Shown: positions 17,940 through 26,681 of the stretch, one piece after another
How positions within the stretch are numbered: the first letter of the stretch is position 1
Layout: each line of letters starts with the position of its first letter
Assembly (NCBI RefSeq): GCF_965219595.1
Contig: NZ_OZ244781.1
Location: 3,472,001 to 3,536,000 of the forward strand
From: Poriferisodalis sp022821985
Lineage (GTDB): Bacteria; Actinomycetota; Acidimicrobiia; Acidimicrobiales; Poriferisodalaceae
Reading direction: 5' to 3'
DNA: 64,000 nt
Notes under the pieces: generated by a model
Seen by the model: only the letters and a program-made list of their open reading frames with translations
The model's database searches: none
Told to the model about the DNA's origin: nothing
Made by a program: the position numbers and the translations under genes

Positions 17940-19766
17940 TCAGGCAAACAGCGATTCGCGCAGCTGGATACCGCGTCCCTCGCACACATCGCACGGGTCC
18001 GACATCGACTCCAGCAACCCCTCACCGGTGCGCATCCGGGTCATCTGCACAATGCCCATGTCCGAAATCGGTTCGGTGGCCGTGCGGGTCTTGTCGCGGG
18101 CGAGCGCCTCGTTCAGCGTCGACATGAGCTTTTCCCGCTGCTGCTTGTCGTCCATGTCCACGAAATCGATGATGATGATCCCGCCGATGTCCCGCAGCCG
18201 CAGCTGCTTCGCAATCTCGGTGGCGGCCTCCAGGTTGTTCTGGAACAGCGTCTCGTTCAGGCTGGACTTGCCCACGTTGCGCCCTGTGTTGACGTCGATC
18301 ACCGTCAACGCTTCAGTGTGCTCGATGATGAGCGACCCGCCCGACGGCAGCCAGACCTTGCGGTCGGTGGCCTTGCCCACCTGCTCAGCCACGTGCACCC
18401 GCTCGAACAGCGGCAAACGTTCAGCGACCGGGTCGTAGTACCGGATGCGGTCCACCAGCGGTGCCGCCACCGCCTGCATGTAGCCCTTGACCTGTTCGAA
18501 CAGCGCCGGGTCATCGATCACCACTTCACGGAAATCGGCGGTGAACTGCTCCCGGATGATGCGCACGGCCAACTCGGGCTCCCGGAACAGCAGCACAGGC
18601 GCATCGGAGCGTTCCGCCAGTTCGGAGATCTTGGTCCACTGCTGCGTGAGCCGTTCGATGTCGCGGCGGATTTCGGCCGCAGTGACGTTCTCGGCAGCCG
18701 TCCGCAGGATGACACCGAAGCCATCGGGGATCTCCTTGGCCAGCAGGCTGCGCAGACGGCGCCGCTCGCGGCTGGGCAGGCGGCGCGAGATGCCCATCAC
18801 GCTGCTGTTCGGAATGAGCACCACGAAGCGGCCCGGCAGCGACACCTCCGTGGTCAGGCGAGCGCCCTTGTGGCCGATCGGGTTCTTGATGACCTGACAC
18901 ATGACCGTCTGGCCATTCTTGATCAGCTCGCCGATCGCGGGCCCCGCCACGGAACGCCCCCGGCGCCCGCCGGCCCGTTTGCGCTCCGATCCGTTGTCAT
19001 CATCGCTCTCGTCGGACGCAACGGTCAGATCGCCTCGATAGAGCACGGCCTGCTTGGGCGTGCCGATATCGACGAACGCCGCCTCCATGCCCGGAAGCAC
19101 ACGCCGTACCCGACCGAGATAGAGGTTCCCGTAAATCTCGGAGACGTCGTCGGAAGGCCGGCTCACGTAGTACTCGATGAGCGATCGGCCTTCGAGCACG
19201 GCGATGTGCGTCGCTCCCTCGGAGACATGAACGCACATCCGGTAGCGGCCCAGCGGCTTGCCGTTGCGGTACTTGCCGCGGCGCTCAGTGAGCTGGTCGT
19301 CGTCGAGCTCCAGCGGCCGCTGATCGGCCAGGATGGCTTCGACAGGCGCATGGGAGCCATTGCGAGTCTCCGCGGTGCTCGTAGCGGCCTCGCTGGATCG
19401 GCCGCGTCCGCCGCGTCCTCGACCGCCCCGCCTGCGACGGCGGCGCCCACCGGAGCCCTCGCTATCGGGTGCTTGCTGAGACGGCGCCGGGCGGCTGTCG
19501 CCGATCTGGGGCTTGCGAGCCGGCGGCGGCACCGGCGGCACCGGCGGCTTCGCAGACTCAGGCTCGGCTTGAGGCGGATCGGCCTTCGACTTCTGCTCGG
19601 GTTCAGCTCCGGCTTTGGGCTTGGCCTTGGATGCCGACTTCGCCTTGGTCTTGGGCTTTGCCTTGGATTCTGGTTTGTCCTCGGTGGGTTCGTTCTGCGT
19701 GGGGGGCACGACCAGTCGTCGTTTGCGCACGGCAGGGGTTGTGTCGTTCAGTGTTGATTCATCCAC
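17940..19766 (-). CDS. rne: Ribonuclease E/G family endoribonuclease
   Basis: Single-strand-specific endoribonuclease of 608 residues acting in mRNA decay and rRNA processing. The first 150 residues are a low-complexity basic/proline-rich arm (repeated KAKPK units, then an Arg/Gly-rich GGRRRRRRGGRGRGG block), probably an RNA- or protein-binding extension. The catalytic part follows: S1-like segment GNLYLGRVRRVLPGMEAAFVD near 230, then ALTVIDVNTGR and IIIIDFVDM with the acidic Mg-binding residues, and the Zn-link-like CDVCEGRG near the C-terminus. The arm being N-terminal matches actinobacterial enzymes. Its start overlaps the end of the DUF2344 gene by eight bases. Confidence 0.95.
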   Translation of the reverse strand: MDESTLNDTTPAVRKRRLVVPPTQNEPTEDKPESKAKPKTKAKSASKAKPKAGAEPEQKSKADPPQAEPESAKPPVPPVPPPARKPQIGDSRPAPSQQAPDSEGSGGRRRRRRGGRGRGGRGRSSEAATSTAETRNGSHAPVEAILADQRPLELDDDQLTERRGKYRNGKPLGRYRMCVHVSEGATHIAVLEGRSLIEYYVSRPSDDVSEIYGNLYLGRVRRVLPGMEAAFVDIGTPKQAVLYRGDLTVASDESDDDNGSERKRAGGRRGRSVAGPAIGELIKNGQTVMCQVIKNPIGHKGARLTTEVSLPGRFVVLIPNSSVMGISRRLPSRERRRLRSLLAKEIPDGFGVILRTAAENVTAAEIRRDIERLTQQWTKISELAERSDAPVLLFREPELAVRIIREQFTADFREVVIDDPALFEQVKGYMQAVAAPLVDRIRYYDPVAERLPLFERVHVAEQVGKATDRKVWLPSGGSLIIEHTEALTVIDVNTGRNVGKSSLNETLFQNNLEAATEIAKQLRLRDIGGIIIIDFVDMDDKQQREKLMSTLNEALARDKTRTATEPISDMGIVQMTRMRTGEGLLESMSDPCDVCEGRGIQLRESLFA

Positions 19767-20583
19767 TGATGGGTTCCTTGTGTCTCTGGGCGCACATGGC
19801 AGGCACGGCCGGTTCGGCTCGTCCCGCGGCGCCGCTCGTCCATTGATGTGTTCTCCGGGCTATGCCCATCTCGTGTGCCGGCGCGAGCGCCGGCACCAGT
19901 TCGCTAGGGCGCACCACCCGGGGCGTGGCTGACAGCTCGGCGCTCAGCACCGCCCCTCGATCCGAGCATCCGACCACCTGCAGCACCTCAACGCTGGGCC
20001 GAATATTCGAACTCACGGTCTCGCCTTTGTGCACCCGTTCAGTTACGACGGTACCGGCGGCAAGGAGGTCTGCAACCGCTTTCGCTGCTGCGGATGCATC
20101 GAGCCCGACGATCTCGAACTGCCAACCGCACGTGTGAACCGCCGCTTGCAGCGACGGGCCGCGTCCGTCGACCAACGTCACAGCGGACACCTCCATGCCC
20201 ACCGGCAGCGCCTCGCTGAGCGCCCCTGCAACGGTGCAGTAGCTCGGGGCAGTCGATGGCAGCCCGCGTTCGCAGGGTGCGTGAGTTCCGCCCCGGCAGA
20301 CAATCACAGGACCCGCTGCATGCCTGGCACCTGGCTCTGCAGCACCCCCGTCGCGCACCGCGTCTGCAACGAGCGGCAGCTCCACGAACTCGGCCTCCGA
20401 TTCGTACCCGGTGGGCAGCGCCAGTCCAAAGCTCAGCTTCATCCGAGGCGAGAAGCCCTGGCTGTAGGCCACCGGCAACCCCACCTTGCGCACGGCGCGC
20501 TCGGTGACGCGCGCCACGTCGCGGTGACCGATGAACCGGATCTTGCCGACCTTGGAAAAGCGGACGCGCAGCCTCAACGACAT
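19759..20583 (-). CDS. DUF2344 / TIGR03936-type radical-SAM-linked protein
   Basis: Protein of 274 residues that nearly always accompanies the TIGR03960 radical SAM gene, as here. The N-terminus RLRVRFSKVGKIRFIGHRDVARVTERAVRK and the following GLPVAYSQGFSPRMKLSFGLALP are diagnostic of the family; the molecular role is undescribed. The frame is open to 21093, but the ATG at 20583 begins the family sequence. This start is unusual: a 9-bp perfect hairpin (20584-20605) ends exactly at the ATG, so the ribosome site would be inside the stem. The 3' end overlaps rne. Confidence 0.85.
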   Translation of the reverse strand: MSLRLRVRFSKVGKIRFIGHRDVARVTERAVRKVGLPVAYSQGFSPRMKLSFGLALPTGYESEAEFVELPLVADAVRDGGAAEPGARHAAGPVIVCRGGTHAPCERGLPSTAPSYCTVAGALSEALPVGMEVSAVTLVDGRGPSLQAAVHTCGWQFEIVGLDASAAAKAVADLLAAGTVVTERVHKGETVSSNIRPSVEVLQVVGCSDRGAVLSAELSATPRVVRPSELVPALAPAHEMGIARRTHQWTSGAAGRAEPAVPAMCAQRHKEPISG

Positions 20584-20605
20584 CTCCCACCCATGAGGGT
20601 GGGAG
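20584..20605 (-). promoter_or_regulatory. Hairpin abutting the DUF2344 start codon
   Basis: CTCCCACCC and GGGTGGGAG form a perfect 9-bp stem with a 4-base loop. The 3' arm in the sense direction (GGGTGGGAG) touches the ATG at 20583 and holds the only purine-rich sequence that could serve as ribosome binding site. It may repress or couple translation, or act as a weak terminator after the radical SAM gene. The sequence alone does not distinguish these. Confidence 0.45.
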
Positions 20606-20644
20606 CGGCACTGCAGCTCGGCACCAGCGTCAGGGCCCAGCGCA

Positions 20645-22654
20645 TCATGCGCCACCCCCGCTCGGTGCGCCTGCGCCCGCCAACTGGCGGGGGCGCAGCT
20701 CAACCGGCACGAGATGGCCGGTCGCGAGATCCTGTCCCGTCCCCTGACTGCCGCCATTGGGGGCGACAGGGGACGCAACCATGTGCTCGATCCCATATTC
20801 AGTACAGGCCCCGCAGTCGTAGCACGGGGTCCATCGGCAGTCAGGCAGGCCATGCCCGGCGAGGGCGTCCTGCCAGTCGTGCCAGAGAAAGTCGCGGTGC
20901 AGCCCGGCGCCGATGTGGTCCCAGGGCAGCACCTCGTGCTCGCCTCGATGGCGATACACGTACCAGTCAAGGCTGAGGCCGCACGCTGCCATGGCCTCTT
21001 CCCATAAGGCCAAGTCGAAGCGCTCGCTCCACTCCTGGAACGTGCCGCCCTTGCGCCAGACGTATTCGATGACCGCCCCGACGCGGCGATCACCCCGGCT
21101 GGCGATGCCCTCGGCAGTCGACGCGGCCGGATCGTGCCACTTCAGCTGCACTCGCCGATTGCGGCCCAGCGCCGAGCGCACCAACCGCACCTTGCGCGCC
21201 AGCTCTTCGGGCGGGTTCTGCCCGAACCACTGGAACGGCGTATGCGGTTTGGGCACGAAGCCCCCCAGCGACACGGTCACCGATGCGCGCTTGGTGTATT
21301 CCTGCCCGATCTGGGTGCAGGCAGCGGCCAAGTGGGCGATGGCTTCGGTGTCGGGGTCCATCTCCGAAGGCAGCCCCGTGAGGAAGTACAGCTTCATGCG
21401 ATGCCAGCCCTGGCTGTAAGCCGAGCGCACCGCCCCGTACAGGTCTTCTTCAGTGATGAGCTTGTTGATGATCTGGCGCAGCCGCCACGAACCGGCCTCC
21501 GGGGCGAAGGTGAGCCCCGTGCGGCGGGCGCGTGACACTTGGGCTGCCACATCGACGGTAAACGCATCGACGCGCATGCTGGGCAGCGAGACGCTGATCC
21601 GGTTGGCATCAGCGCCGGCTGTGTTGCTAGCGCCGGCTGTGATGTTGCCGCCCGTGACCGTGTCGCGCACGAGCTCGGCGATCCCGCTGTAATCGGCCGT
21701 CGACAGCGACATCAAGCTGACTTCGTCGTAGCCGCTGCGCTCGAGGCCTGAAGTCACCATCTCGCGGACCTGGGCAGCGGGGCGCTCACGAACCGGACGA
21801 GTGATCATTCCCGCCTGGCAGAAACGGCAGCCCCGGGTGCATCCCCGGAACACCTCGACCGAGAGCCGGTCATGGACGACCTCGGTCACCGGCACGAGCT
21901 GCCGCCGCGGATACGGCCACTCGGCAAGATCGGCCACCGTGCGCTTGGCGACCAGCGCCGGCACGTCCGGGTACTTCGGCGTGACGGCGGCGAGTGCCGG
22001 CCCGTCGTAGGCAACGTCGTACATCGCCGGCACATACACACCCTCGATGCCGGCGAGGTCTCGCAGGATCGTGGAGCGCGTGCCCGGCCGCTTGCCGGTT
22101 CGCTTCCAGGCACCGACCGCTTCGGTGATCTCGGAGACCACTTCCTCGCCATCGCCGATGACGAAGAAGTCCACGAAGTCCGCCAGGGGCTCGGGGTTGT
22201 AGGCGCAATGACCGCCGGCGCCGATGAGCGGGTCGTCATCGTTACGCCGGGCTGCACGCACTTCCAACCCCGCCAGATCGATGCAGTTCAGCACGTTGGT
22301 GTACACGAGCTCAGCCGAGAGGTTGAAGGCGATGATGTCGAAGTCGCCTGCCGCCCGGTGCGTGTCCACCGAGAACAGCGGTAGCCCCGCGGCTCGCATC
22401 TCGGCTTCCAGATCGATCCACGGCGCGTATGTGCGCTCGGCGCTGGCGTCCGGACGCTCGTTCAGCAGCTCATAGAGGATCTGCAAGCCCTGGTTCGGCA
22501 AACCGATCTCGTACGTGTCGGGATAGGCCAGAAGCCACGACGTGAGGTGCGGGCCGGCGGTCGGTCGTTGCATCCCGTCCTCGCAGCCGATGTACCTCGC
22601 CGGCTTGGAGACACGTGGCAGCAAAGGCTCGAGCCGGGGCCACAGCGTTGTCAT
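20645..22654 (-). CDS. B12-binding-domain radical SAM protein (TIGR03960 type)
   Basis: Radical SAM enzyme of 669 residues. The N-terminal part resembles a B12-binding-like region (YPDTYEIGLPNQGLQILYELLN, IGAGGHCAYNPEPLADFVDFFVIGDGEE). The [4Fe-4S] site is FRGCTRGCRFCQAG (CxxxCxxC) near residue 285, with LMSLSTADY and FAPEAGSWRLRQIINK further on. A cysteine-rich C-terminus (CRWTPCYDCGACTEYGI) could bind a second metal centre. The frame is open to 22723; the ATG at 22654 is preferred. It and the downstream DUF2344 gene form a conserved pair of unknown reaction, often placed near rne-rplU. Confidence 0.9.
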   Translation of the reverse strand: MTTLWPRLEPLLPRVSKPARYIGCEDGMQRPTAGPHLTSWLLAYPDTYEIGLPNQGLQILYELLNERPDASAERTYAPWIDLEAEMRAAGLPLFSVDTHRAAGDFDIIAFNLSAELVYTNVLNCIDLAGLEVRAARRNDDDPLIGAGGHCAYNPEPLADFVDFFVIGDGEEVVSEITEAVGAWKRTGKRPGTRSTILRDLAGIEGVYVPAMYDVAYDGPALAAVTPKYPDVPALVAKRTVADLAEWPYPRRQLVPVTEVVHDRLSVEVFRGCTRGCRFCQAGMITRPVRERPAAQVREMVTSGLERSGYDEVSLMSLSTADYSGIAELVRDTVTGGNITAGASNTAGADANRISVSLPSMRVDAFTVDVAAQVSRARRTGLTFAPEAGSWRLRQIINKLITEEDLYGAVRSAYSQGWHRMKLYFLTGLPSEMDPDTEAIAHLAAACTQIGQEYTKRASVTVSLGGFVPKPHTPFQWFGQNPPEELARKVRLVRSALGRNRRVQLKWHDPAASTAEGIASRGDRRVGAVIEYVWRKGGTFQEWSERFDLALWEEAMAACGLSLDWYVYRHRGEHEVLPWDHIGAGLHRDFLWHDWQDALAGHGLPDCRWTPCYDCGACTEYGIEHMVASPVAPNGGSQGTGQDLATGHLVPVELRPRQLAGAGAPSGGGA

Positions 22655-22694
22655 TGCAACCTCAACGCTACCGGCCCAGCCAGATAGTGAAGCG

Positions 22695-23864
22695 TTAGAG
22701 GGTGTAGCGCCGCGCTCCGACACTGATGACGATGCCTACCGCTGCGAAGGCGGTGACCGTGCCAGAACCGCCATGGCTCATGAGCGGTAACGGGATACCA
22801 GTGATGGGCATGATGCCGATGGTCATGCCGATGTTCTGAAACACCTGGAACAGCAGCATGGAGAGGATGCCGACGGTGAGTAATCGTCCGAACGGGTCGC
22901 TGGCGACGCGGGCAATCTGCCATATGCGCACGGACATGTAGGCATACAGCGCGAGCAGGAGCGTGCCGCCGACGAGGCCGAATTCCTCTCCCAGCGCCGT
23001 GAAGATGAAATCGTTGTGCTGCTCGGGAACCAAGTCCAGGTTGGTTTGGGTGCCTTGCTTCCAGCCTTGGCCCCAGATGCCGCCCGCACCGATGGCAATC
23101 TGGCTCTGACGCAGGTTGTACGAGGCTTCCAGAGGCTCGAAGTCTTGATCTAGGAATGCCGTCAGGCGGTTTCGCTGCGTCTCGCTGAGCAAGCGGGGGC
23201 CTTGGAACGCGTCGATGCTGAACACCAGCACGAGCGCCAGGATTCCGCTGAGCGAAATGACCACGATGTGGCGCAGCTGCGCCCCTGCGACCAGCAGCAT
23301 GCCCATGGCGACGGCCACGAAGACCAGCATCGTGCCGAGGTCTGGTTGCAGGTAGATCAGGCTCATGGGCACCACCAGCAGCAGGCCCGCGTTGAACAAC
23401 GTGTCGAAGCGCAGGTATCCCTCGTGGCTGGCCACGAACGCCGCCAGCGACACGATCACGACGAGCTTGGCGAACTCGGAGGGCTGCACCTGGAATCCGA
23501 CGCCCGGCAGCACGAACCACGACCGCGCATTGCGAATCTCGGGTCCCCAGAACAGCAGCGCCCCCAGCGCCCCGAGAGCCAACAGGTAGGCAGGTGTCGC
23601 GTAGAAACGCAGCACCCGGTAGTCGACAACGGCAGCGATGATCATCACCACGATGCCGACGCCCACGAAGATTGCCTGGCGTCGCGCCACGGTCCACGGG
23701 TCGCTGCCTTCGAAGGACAGGCTTCGCCATGTGGAGGAGTAGTTCATCGCGACGCCGAGCAGCGCTATCGCTATCGCAGCCAGCGCCAATGAGTAGTCGG
23801 CGAACCACGCTGGCGACTGCAACTCGCGCCGTGTTTGGGAACGATTCAGCAGCCGTGCGATCAT
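22695..23864 (-). CDS. rodA: SEDS-family peptidoglycan glycosyltransferase RodA
   Basis: Multi-pass membrane protein of 389 residues that polymerises glycan strands for side-wall growth with a class B penicillin-binding protein. About ten hydrophobic segments are visible. SEDS motifs include NARSWFVLPGVGFQVQPSEFAKL near residue 125, YLQPDLGTMLVF near 185, SYNLRQSQIAIGAGG and QHNDFIFTALGEEFGLVG, and the C-terminal GIPLPLMSHGGSG. Its ATG at 23864 overlaps the stop of mrdA (ATGA), so RodA and its transpeptidase partner are translationally coupled. mreBCD lies just upstream. Confidence 0.95.
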   Translation of the reverse strand: MIARLLNRSQTRRELQSPAWFADYSLALAAIAIALLGVAMNYSSTWRSLSFEGSDPWTVARRQAIFVGVGIVVMIIAAVVDYRVLRFYATPAYLLALGALGALLFWGPEIRNARSWFVLPGVGFQVQPSEFAKLVVIVSLAAFVASHEGYLRFDTLFNAGLLLVVPMSLIYLQPDLGTMLVFVAVAMGMLLVAGAQLRHIVVISLSGILALVLVFSIDAFQGPRLLSETQRNRLTAFLDQDFEPLEASYNLRQSQIAIGAGGIWGQGWKQGTQTNLDLVPEQHNDFIFTALGEEFGLVGGTLLLALYAYMSVRIWQIARVASDPFGRLLTVGILSMLLFQVFQNIGMTIGIMPITGIPLPLMSHGGSGTVTAFAAVGIVISVGARRYTL

Positions 23865-26152
23865 GACCCAGCCCCAGCCCTGATCAGTGCCCCTCTGCGG
23901 CGCGTTTGATTGCGCCGCAGTGCCCCCCTGCGGCGGGTTTGATTGCGCCGCAGTGCCCCCCTGCGGCGGGTTTGATTGCGCCGCAGTGCCCCCCTGCGGC
24001 GCTGGGGGCTGGCGGGCAGGGCACCCTCGATCTGGTCCACATCGGGGATGCCGTCGCCGTCCGCATCCGAGGGCGTGTTCGCCCGAGGCAGCTGGATGCC
24101 CCACGGGCAGCCTTCGGGCACGTAGCCCAGGAATGCCGGATCACCTCGCAGCGCCTCTGGCACCTCGGGGCACTCGGGCTGAGGCGGCGAGAACGCAATC
24201 TGGGGCTCGGGCCAGCGCTGCTCGTAGGCCCGCACTGCCTCAAGGATCCGCCGAGCCACGGGTGCGGCTGCCTCGCCGCCGTAGCCCGCTTCTTCCATGA
24301 CCACAGCGACGGCATAGCGAGGATCGTGTGACGGCGCCCAGGCAACGAACACTGCCGTGTCCTCCTTCTTGCGCCGCAGCACTGCGTTCAAACCCTGCGC
24401 CTGGGCCGTGCCGGTCTTGCCCGACACCGGATAGCCCTCGTGGTCATAGCCGTCGAAGGCTTTCGCGGCAGTGCCCCGCAACCGGGAATTCGTGACGTTG
24501 CTCAGCCCTTCCCTCACCACAGCGCTTCCTGCGGGGAAGTCCACCACATCGAGCACCCGGGGTTCGAAGGTCAGTACCGGCTCGCCGAACGACTCGGCGC
24601 GGCGCGAAACCACCGCTTCGACGATGTTCGGCGAGAAGAGCGTCCCGCCATTGGCCATCGTGGCGTAGGCGTTGGCGAGCTGCATCGGTGTCACGGCGAC
24701 AAGCCCCTGGCCGATACCGGTGTTGATGTTGTCGCCCGGGAACCATCGCGCTGGTTCGTCGTAGGGGTTGTAGGCCTCGGGGCTCAGCTCGAAGAGGGTC
24801 TGCTTGACGTCACCGTCGGGCACCCGGCCCGATTTCTCGAACGGCAGCTGCACGCCGGTCGGGGATCCGAAACCGAGCGAGCGGGCCATGTCCTGGATTG
24901 CCCACTGCTCAGGGCCATCGATCCAGAACAGGTCGTCGGACACCTTGTAGAAGTACGCGTCGCTCGATCGGGTCAATGCCCCGGAGAGGTCCAAGGTGCC
25001 GAGGGCAGCCCTATCGGCATTGAAGAACGTGCAGCGGCCGGTGCAGCCACGCGCATCGGGGATCCTGTAGTAGCCCACGTCGTGGAAGGCCGCCCGCGGC
25101 GAGATGAGCCCCGCGTCCAGACCGGCGAGCGCCGTCACCGGCTTGAACACCGACCCGGGCGAGTAGGTGCCTTGCACGGCGAGGTTGTTGAGCGCACCGG
25201 GAGCGTAGGGATTCTCGAATACCGACCGGTACTCCGCCAACGACAGTCCCTCGACCATCCACGTGGGGTCGTAGGTCGGGTGCGACACCATGGCCAGCAC
25301 GTCGCCGTTGCGCACGTCCATCACGACAGCAGCCCCGGTGAGCGCCGGGTAGAAGAAGCCGGAGTCCTCGCTCACTGTCTTGCGAGCGGCGATGAGTCCC
25401 TGCCGCAGGTATGACTCGGCGGCGGCCTGCAATTCGACGTCGATGGACAGCACGATGTCGTCTCCCGGTTCGGGGGGGACATCGGCCAATATCCGCTGCA
25501 CGCGGTCTTGCCGGTCGACCTCGAGCTTGGTGCGCCCGGGTTCGCCGTGGAGCTCCGCTTCGAAGAGACCCTCGATGCCAGCCCTGCCGACCCGCTCGTA
25601 CGGCAGGTAGCCGTCATCGATCAGCTCGCGGTGCTGGCGCTCCGACATCGCACCGACGTAACCGACGATGTGCGCGCCCACCTCGTTCTGGGGGTACACC
25701 CGCACCCAATCCCACCTGGCCTCCACTCCGGCAATCGAGCGCTCCGCCACCCTCAGCAGGCCGTCTTCATCGAGACCCGTCGCGACCACTTTCGGGGCGA
25801 GCGGGTGGGTGCGCTGGTCTGCAAAACCCTGGCTCAGACGCTCGGCAGGCACATCGAGCAGGTCAGCCAGTTCGGTCAGCACGGCTTCGGTGTGCTGCTC
25901 GCTGTATCTCGAGTGGTCATAGGTCACCACGCCGGTGCGGACGTTGTCCGCGAGCACCACGCCATGGCGGTCGAGGATGCGGCCGCGCGTCGGCGGCGTG
26001 ATGATGATGCGGACCTGATTCGACTCGGCAGCCACCGCAAACTGCTCCGTTTCGAGTACCTGCAGGTACCACAGGCGGGTGAACAGCGCTCCGAACAGGC
26101 CCACTATCACGATGCCGATGAAGGCCATCCGGCGGCGGACCCGCTCATCCAC
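23861..26152 (-). CDS. mrdA: Penicillin-binding protein 2 (elongation transpeptidase)
   Basis: Class B PBP of 763 residues that cross-links peptidoglycan with RodA. One N-terminal membrane helix (FIGIVIVGLFGALFTRLWYL), then the pedestal region, then the transpeptidase domain: SxxK in GTYSPGSVFKP (Ser near 334), an SSDAYFY segment (SxD, in the SxN position) near 405, and KTGTAQ near 578. The last 45 residues are unusual. They are encoded by a 33-bp tandem repeat (23885-24001) that gives an arginine-rich ALRRNQTRRRG repeat with no counterpart in known PBP2 tails. The gene overlaps mreD upstream and rodA downstream. Confidence 0.94.
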   Translation of the reverse strand: MDERVRRRMAFIGIVIVGLFGALFTRLWYLQVLETEQFAVAAESNQVRIIITPPTRGRILDRHGVVLADNVRTGVVTYDHSRYSEQHTEAVLTELADLLDVPAERLSQGFADQRTHPLAPKVVATGLDEDGLLRVAERSIAGVEARWDWVRVYPQNEVGAHIVGYVGAMSERQHRELIDDGYLPYERVGRAGIEGLFEAELHGEPGRTKLEVDRQDRVQRILADVPPEPGDDIVLSIDVELQAAAESYLRQGLIAARKTVSEDSGFFYPALTGAAVVMDVRNGDVLAMVSHPTYDPTWMVEGLSLAEYRSVFENPYAPGALNNLAVQGTYSPGSVFKPVTALAGLDAGLISPRAAFHDVGYYRIPDARGCTGRCTFFNADRAALGTLDLSGALTRSSDAYFYKVSDDLFWIDGPEQWAIQDMARSLGFGSPTGVQLPFEKSGRVPDGDVKQTLFELSPEAYNPYDEPARWFPGDNINTGIGQGLVAVTPMQLANAYATMANGGTLFSPNIVEAVVSRRAESFGEPVLTFEPRVLDVVDFPAGSAVVREGLSNVTNSRLRGTAAKAFDGYDHEGYPVSGKTGTAQAQGLNAVLRRKKEDTAVFVAWAPSHDPRYAVAVVMEEAGYGGEAAAPVARRILEAVRAYEQRWPEPQIAFSPPQPECPEVPEALRGDPAFLGYVPEGCPWGIQLPRANTPSDADGDGIPDVDQIEGALPASPQRRRGALRRNQTRRRGALRRNQTRRRGALRRNQTRRRGALIRAGAGS
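23885..24001. repeat. 33-bp tandem hairpin repeat inside the 3' end of mrdA
   Basis: Three full 33-bp units (23885-23917, 23918-23950, 23951-23983) and a partial fourth (23984-24001). Units two and three are identical; the first differs at two positions. Each unit carries CTGCGGCG and CGCCGCAG, a perfect 8-bp inverted repeat around a 10-base spacer, so the array can form several hairpins on either strand. Because 33 is divisible by three, copy-number change leaves the mrdA frame intact. It sits just ahead of the rodA start. Confidence 0.85.
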
Positions 26153-26681
26153 CGCGCGCCCCGCTTTCTGGACTGACGGTCATGCGCGGACGGATGATGA
26201 GGGCCCAGCGAGTCGCTCGCTCGAGCAGCGGATTGGTCAGCAGGGACGCAACGCCGGTCACGATGGCGATGCGAACGATCGGTGCCTCCGTCACGTAGAC
26301 GAGATCCATCAGCCAGCCAGCGCCCGCGAACAGGCCAATCCCGCCCGCTGCCAGCAGTGACGCGATGGCAGCGCGAGCGAGCCTGCCGGCCGAAGGGATC
26401 TGCTCGGTGATGGCACCCGACAGATACCCCACCAGCGTGAGCACGAGCAACGACATGCCGAACGGCGTGTGAAGGATGAGATCGGAAGCAAGCCCACAGC
26501 CGCCGCCGAAGGATGCCCCCGTACTGCGACCGCCCATCATCCCACCGGCGACGGCCAGCAAGACCAGCGGATCGACGATGACTCCCGCCGGGGTGATGTG
26601 TGCCAGCAAGCCCACGTGAACGACGACGGCAACAGCCAGCACCAGCGTCGACCGGGCCAGCGGCCCGGCGCCGGCCATCAT
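26145..26681 (-). CDS. mreD: Rod shape-determining membrane protein MreD
   Basis: Integral membrane protein of 178 residues with about five hydrophobic helices, the usual size and topology of MreD. It includes FGGGCGLASDLILHTPFGMSLL, a recognisable family segment. It is a component of the elongasome with MreB, MreC, RodA and PBP2. Its start overlaps the end of mreC by four bases and its end overlaps mrdA by eight bases. Identity rests on position plus topology, as MreD sequence is poorly conserved. Confidence 0.88.
   Translation of the reverse strand: MMAGAGPLARSTLVLAVAVVVHVGLLAHITPAGVIVDPLVLLAVAGGMMGGRSTGASFGGGCGLASDLILHTPFGMSLLVLTLVGYLSGAITEQIPSAGRLARAAIASLLAAGGIGLFAGAGWLMDLVYVTEAPIVRIAIVTGVASLLTNPLLERATRWALIIRPRMTVSPESGARGG

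Noticed and set aside
23885..24001. CRISPR-like array
   Set aside because: The 33-bp units are directly adjacent with no spacers, lie inside a coding frame, and no cas genes are present.
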